Made by a program: the position numbers and the translations under genes. A stretch of 8,882 nucleotides of DNA from an uncultured Gemmatimonadota bacterium (lineage in GTDB: Bacteria > Gemmatimonadota > Gemmatimonadetes > Longimicrobiales > Gaopeijiaceae), in NCBI GenBank assembly GCA_937136445.1, contig CAKZOQ010000075.1, forward strand, positions 1 through 8,882, in the 5' to 3' direction. Shown piece after piece: positions 6,017 to 8,882 of this stretch. The notes under the pieces are model-generated. The model was not told the DNA's origin, did no database searches, and saw nothing but the letters and a program-made list of their open reading frames with translations. Each line of letters begins with the position of its first letter. Positions within the stretch are counted from its first letter, which is position 1.

Positions 6017-6324
6017 AGTCCGTGCGAGTCGTCATGGTCGTCGGTGGCAGGGCCACCGATCTCGGTGTCCGACATGGTGGCCGCTCCCGCGGTGGGCTCG
6101 GCGCGAGCCACCGGCTCCACGCCGACGAGCGCCGGGTGGGGTGCGCGGGGCTCCCGGGGCTCCGGCATGGCCGGGAAGCCCTGCACGGTCACGCCCCTGC
6201 GGTCGGACTCCAGCGGGTAGCCCTCCCGCTTGTCCTCGCGACGCAGGTAGATGATCAACCCTGCGAAGAAGAACCAGAACAGGTAGATGCAGATGGTCGC
6301 GAAGTCGATGTAGTTGGATTCCAC
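5998..6324 (-). CDS. puhA: Reaction-centre H subunit, separate transmembrane-helix part (PuhA N-terminal part, Ht-like)
   Basis: This 108-residue protein is the N-terminal part of PuhA. Residues 4-40 (NYIDFATICIYLFWFFFAGLIIYLRREDKREGYPLES) match the canonical H-subunit start: a short periplasmic end, one helix at about 11-27 and the REGYPLE signature. GVTVQGFPAMPEP then fits the next PuhA segment. From about residue 60 the sequence becomes Pro/Ala/Glu-rich and then acidic with histidines (DDHDDSHGLTEEDR), probably disordered, and does not resemble the PuhA linker. The start is GTG at 6324, chosen because homology begins there and AAGGAGG lies four bases upstream. The open frame further upstream only overlaps lhaA. 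The stop overlaps the ATG of the barrel-domain gene. It would anchor the H subunit in the membrane beside L and M. Confidence 0.92.
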   Translation of the reverse strand: MESNYIDFATICIYLFWFFFAGLIIYLRREDKREGYPLESDRRGVTVQGFPAMPEPREPRAPHPALVGVEPVARAEPTAGAATMSDTEIGGPATDDHDDSHGLTEEDR

Positions 6325-6346
6325 GTTGCCTCCTTTTCGGGCGTCG
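6325..6346 (-). promoter_or_regulatory. Ribosome-binding site for the GTG start of the PuhA helix gene
   Basis: The 22-bp gap between lhaA and the PuhA helix gene reads ...CGAAAAGGAGGCAAC on the minus strand, placing AAGGAGG four bases before the GTG at 6324. The strong site supports this non-ATG start, which has no usable alternative inside the conserved N-terminus. No promoter fits in the gap; transcription presumably comes from upstream or from within lhaA. Confidence 0.65.
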
Positions 6347-7786
6347 TCAGCCCGGCAGTTCGGAGAGACCGAAACGTCCCGAGAAGCCACCGGCCTTCGC
6401 GGACCAGGTGGCGCTCGCCAGCGGCCCGAGGGCCACCAGCGCCAGGAAGAGTGCGGCGATCTCCAGGTGATAGACGATGCTGTAGCCTGCTTCGGCGCCC
6501 ACCAGGGCGGGGCCCAGGAGGCCGGCTTCTCCGGCCTGCAGGACCAGGTCACGGAGGAGGGCTCCTCCGGCCAGGGCGAGCCCGGCGGCCGAGGCGTACA
6601 CAGCGCCCCAGGCCCCCACGGCCAACCCGTTGTGTTCGGACTCGTCCAGGCGCATGGCCTCGATGAGCGTTCCCACCGTGAAGAACCCGCCGCCGAAGCC
6701 GATGAGCGTGCCGCCCGTCATGAGGAGCGGCACCGAGTTCAGGGGGGCGGCGAAGATGATGGCGACGAAGGCGGCGACCCCGATGAGGCAGCCGATGCCC
6801 GCCAGTCGGACGGCGTCGAAGCCCCTCGAAAGGGCCCGGGCACTGATGGCGAAGGCCACGATGGCCCCCGACGCAGCCACGGCGGTGAGAAGCGAGGTAT
6901 CGCCCACGGCCATGGCCATGATCTCGCCCCCGTAGGGTTCCAGGAGGACGTCCTGCATCCCGAAGCCGGCGGAGCCCAGCCCCACCGCCACCAGGAGGCG
7001 AGAAGCCCGCCCTCCACTCACGAAGTCGCGCCACGCCTCGGCGAAGGGCCGGTGCTCGGCGGGTCCTTCGGCGGCGCGCCGGGCGTCCCGGGGCTCCTGC
7101 TTCCAGAGGGCGATCCCGTTGAGCACGACGGTGACCACCGCCGAGCCCTGGATGACCTTGATGAGGAGAACGTGGTTGTAGTCCTGCAGCAGGAAGCCGA
7201 AGACGAGGGCGCTCACCAGCGTGCCCGCCAGGAGCATGAGGTAGAGGAAGGCCACCACACGACCCTTCTGCTCCGGCGTCGAGAGGTCCGAGGCCAACGC
7301 CAGACCGGCGGTCTGCACCGTATGGGCTCCGAGCCCCACCAACAGGAACGCGAGTGCCGAGCCCGTGGTGGCGGCGAACTGGAGGCCGGGGGTGGTGGCT
7401 TCGCTCAGCAGGAGGATGCCGAAGGGAAGGATGGCCAGTCCGCCGAACTGGAGGAGGGTGCCGAACCAGAGGAAGGGCACCCGGCGCCATCCGAAGGCGG
7501 AGTGGAGCTGGTCGGAGCGGTGGCCTATCAGGGCTCGCAGGGGCGCCGAGACCATGGGAAGCATGAGCATGACGCCCACGATGCCCGCGGCGACGGTGAG
7601 CTCCACGATCATGACGCGATTCACCGTCCCGGCCAGGAGCGCCATGGCCATGCCCACGGTGGCCTGGAAGAGGCCCAGCCGAAGGAGGCGCCCCAGGGGC
7701 AGCTCCTTCGTGGCGGCGTCGGCGAAGGGGAGCCACCGGGTGCCCACGCTGGTGAGGGAGTCGACGGTGCCGCGCCAGAAGGTCAT
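6347..7786 (-). CDS. lhaA: LhaA/PucC-family MFS protein, light-harvesting complex assembly
   Basis: This is a 479-residue membrane protein with about 12 predicted helices of the BCD/PucC branch of the major facilitator superfamily. LhaA and PucC promote LH1/LH2 assembly and may bind or shepherd bacteriochlorophyll in the membrane. Family-typical motifs are GTVNRVMIVEL (53-63), RALIGHRSD (84-92) and GWRRVPFLWFGTLLQFGG (99-116). LVGLGAHTVQTAGLALASD and PEQKGRVVAFLYLMLL follow. In the second half MQDVLLEPYGGE and IGFGGGFFTVGTLIEAM are recognisable. The ATG at 7786 has GGAGG seven bases upstream and overlaps the bchM stop by four bases (ATGA). The stop lies 22 bp before the GTG of the PuhA helix gene. 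The position between bchM and puhA is the classic lhaA slot, which favours LhaA over PucC; the two are hard to separate from sequence alone. Confidence 0.93.
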   Translation of the reverse strand: MTFWRGTVDSLTSVGTRWLPFADAATKELPLGRLLRLGLFQATVGMAMALLAGTVNRVMIVELTVAAGIVGVMLMLPMVSAPLRALIGHRSDQLHSAFGWRRVPFLWFGTLLQFGGLAILPFGILLLSEATTPGLQFAATTGSALAFLLVGLGAHTVQTAGLALASDLSTPEQKGRVVAFLYLMLLAGTLVSALVFGFLLQDYNHVLLIKVIQGSAVVTVVLNGIALWKQEPRDARRAAEGPAEHRPFAEAWRDFVSGGRASRLLVAVGLGSAGFGMQDVLLEPYGGEIMAMAVGDTSLLTAVAASGAIVAFAISARALSRGFDAVRLAGIGCLIGVAAFVAIIFAAPLNSVPLLMTGGTLIGFGGGFFTVGTLIEAMRLDESEHNGLAVGAWGAVYASAAGLALAGGALLRDLVLQAGEAGLLGPALVGAEAGYSIVYHLEIAALFLALVALGPLASATWSAKAGGFSGRFGLSELPG

Positions 7787-8529
7787 CCCACCGCCTCCGG
7801 TGCACGGTCCGGGTCGCGCACCATCTCCTGGGCCTGACTGATGTAGAAGCCCGACGAGACGCGGTAGGTCCGGCCGGTCCGCCATCCCTGGGTCGCCAGC
7901 CGGTCCAGGCCTTCCTGGAGCCGGGCGCGGGGCAGCGGGGTGATGTGGGGCGAACGGTTCCGCGCCGGGAGGAGGGTGCCGACGGCGTGCATCACCGCCA
8001 GGAAGGGGGTGCGTGGCGCGTACGTGAAGACGAAGGTGCGCCGGGCCTGGGTGCCCATCCGCTCCAGCGCCGCCGGAAGCTGCTCCGGGGTGTAGTGGAG
8101 AAAGGAGTCCATGGCCACCACGTGGTCGAAGGGCGCGCCGGGGACGGCGAGCATGTCCTCCACGGCCAGCCGGATCCGGTCCTCCAGTCCGGCGGCGACC
8201 GCCCGCTCCCGGGCCACCGCCACCAGCTCTGCCGAGATGTCCGCCCCCACCACCTGGTACCCCCGCCGGGCCAGCGCCAGGGTGAGGGGACCCGGACCAC
8301 ACCCGGCGTCCAAGACCGTCTCGTCCCGCCCCTCCGCGTCGAGCCAGGAGAGGATCGTCTCCTGCATGCGCCGTCGCCCGGCTCGCACGGTGCTGCGAAT
8401 GCGGCCCAGCGGCTCGTCGGAGGTGAGCTCCCGCCAGGACCGCGAGCGGCCGTCGAAATGCTCCCCGATCCAGTCGCGGGTTCGCGACCAGCCGTCGGAG
8501 GGCAGCGTGGCGGGGCGCACCGGACCCAT
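7783..8529 (-). CDS. bchM: Mg-protoporphyrin IX O-methyltransferase BchM
   Basis: BchM uses S-adenosylmethionine to methylate the C13 propionate of Mg-protoporphyrin IX, giving the monomethyl ester that AcsF then cyclises. The 248-residue product carries the class I methyltransferase glycine-rich loop VLDAGCGPG (72-80), the acidic residue ending beta 2 (GADIS, Asp97), EDMLAVPGAPFDHVVAMDSFLHY (124-146) with the AMDSxxHY signature of BchM/ChlM, and the C-terminal SSGFYISQAQEMVR. The ATG at 8529 lies two bases after the bchL stop. No clear Shine-Dalgarno is present, so initiation is probably coupled to termination of bchL. An upstream ATG at 8685 in the same frame was rejected because the extra residues are just bchL read in another frame. 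The first ~10 residues are not conserved-looking. Confidence 0.95.
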   Translation of the reverse strand: MGPVRPATLPSDGWSRTRDWIGEHFDGRSRSWRELTSDEPLGRIRSTVRAGRRRMQETILSWLDAEGRDETVLDAGCGPGPLTLALARRGYQVVGADISAELVAVARERAVAAGLEDRIRLAVEDMLAVPGAPFDHVVAMDSFLHYTPEQLPAALERMGTQARRTFVFTYAPRTPFLAVMHAVGTLLPARNRSPHITPLPRARLQEGLDRLATQGWRTGRTYRVSSGFYISQAQEMVRDPDRAPEAVG

Positions 8530-8531
8530 GG

Positions 8532-8882
8532 CTAGTTGTATCCCAGGAGGTTGAAGATCTCCGTGTCGCCCAGCGGCTCGGGGGAGAGTCCCTCCACGCC
8601 GTCCACGAGCATCTTGCCCAGGCGGGAGTAGCGCTCCTGCACCGCCTTCACCTCCGGGGTGTCCTCCATCTCGAACATGGTGCACTTGGAGAGTCGGCTC
8701 CGGCGGATGGCGTCCAGGTCCGGGAAGACCTCCATGGTCTCCAGCCCGACCCGGTCGTTGAACCGGTCGATCTGGTCCGTGTCGGCGCTCCGGTTGGCCA
8801 CGACCCCGCCCAGGCGGACCTGGTAGTTCTTCGACTTCGCCTTGATGGCCGCGACGATGCGGTTCATGGCGAAGATGGAGTC
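8532..8882 (-). CDS. bchL: Light-independent protochlorophyllide reductase Fe protein BchL (C-terminal part, 5' end outside window)
   Basis: The last 116 residues of BchL are present; the gene enters from the right edge at DSIFA. BchL is the nitrogenase-NifH-like ATP-dependent reductase that feeds electrons from ferredoxin to BchN-BchB for dark reduction of ring D of protochlorophyllide. Recognisable BchL sequence includes MNRIVAAIKAKSKNYQVRLGGVVANRS, DTDQIDRFN, FPDLDAIRRSRLSKCTMFEMEDTPEV and the C-terminal DTEIFNLLGYN. These favour BchL over the paralogue BchX. The nucleotide-binding P-loop and the cluster cysteines lie in the missing N-terminal part. The internal Met at 8867 is not the start. 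It is followed almost directly by bchM, as in the bchFNBHLM order. Confidence 0.96.
   Translation of the reverse strand, partial: DSIFAMNRIVAAIKAKSKNYQVRLGGVVANRSADTDQIDRFNDRVGLETMEVFPDLDAIRRSRLSKCTMFEMEDTPEVKAVQERYSRLGKMLVDGVEGLSPEPLGDTEIFNLLGYN

Noticed and set aside
5998..6324. The split puhA as a frameshifted pseudogene or sequencing error
   Set aside because: Both parts have strong ribosome sites, proper starts, an ATGA junction, intact conserved motifs and a known precedent. A one-base indel cannot be fully excluded without reads.
6314..7837. Plus-strand 507-aa open frame opposite lhaA
   Set aside because: Its composition (Glu/Gly/His/Arg-rich, no motifs) is what antisense reading of a GC-rich membrane-protein gene gives; lhaA on the minus strand is certain.
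8530..8685. Longer bchM starting at 8685
   Set aside because: The added N-terminus is bchL sequence read in another frame; the family N-terminus fits the ATG at 8529.

Overview
The window is the end of a photosynthesis gene cluster of an aerobic, bacteriochlorophyll-a-type phototroph with a type 2 (quinone) reaction centre. All ten supported genes lie on the minus strand, so transcription runs from high to low coordinates. The DNA is GC-rich with strong G/C at third codon positions. The best guess for the host is a phototrophic Gemmatimonadota. The gene order matches the bchFNBHLM-lhaA-puhABC-acsF superoperon shared by phototrophic Proteobacteria and Gemmatimonas phototrophica. The reaction-centre H subunit is split into two genes, a feature I recall from the G. 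phototrophica complex. The cluster is followed by a large secreted M14 peptidase of a type I associate with Gemmatimonadota and Bacteroidota. The phylum assignment is inference.

In transcription order the genes are: the 3' end of bchL (dark protochlorophyllide reductase Fe protein, cut by the right edge); bchM (Mg-protoporphyrin IX methyltransferase); lhaA/pucC-type MFS protein (light-harvesting assembly); a 108-aa gene for only the transmembrane helix and linker of PuhA; a separate 176-aa gene for the cytoplasmic barrel of PuhA; puhB; puhC; a 108-aa membrane-anchored unknown; and acsF (oxygen-dependent cyclase). A hairpin-rich 175-bp spacer follows acsF. The last gene is a secreted M14 zinc carboxypeptidase, cut by the left edge, which appears unrelated to phototrophy and marks the cluster boundary.

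The genes serve two linked jobs. BchM, AcsF and BchL catalyse three steps of bacteriochlorophyll synthesis (methylation, isocyclic ring formation, ring D reduction). LhaA, PuhA, PuhB, PuhC and probably the small unknown protein build or form part of the reaction centre-light harvesting complex. Packing is tight: ATGA overlaps join bchM-lhaA, puhA(N)-puhA(C) and puhB-puhC. Two longer internal gaps, of 93 and 152 bp, each hold a hairpin. The one between puhC and the small gene is also an exact TGT-N12-ACA palindrome, the consensus of PpsR/CrtJ photosynthesis repressors.

The most interesting points are the split H subunit, the small membrane protein next to acsF as a candidate extra reaction-centre component, and the PpsR-like palindrome. 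No tRNA, rRNA, CRISPR, insertion sequence or attachment site was seen, and no gene-free stretch exceeds 175 bases.
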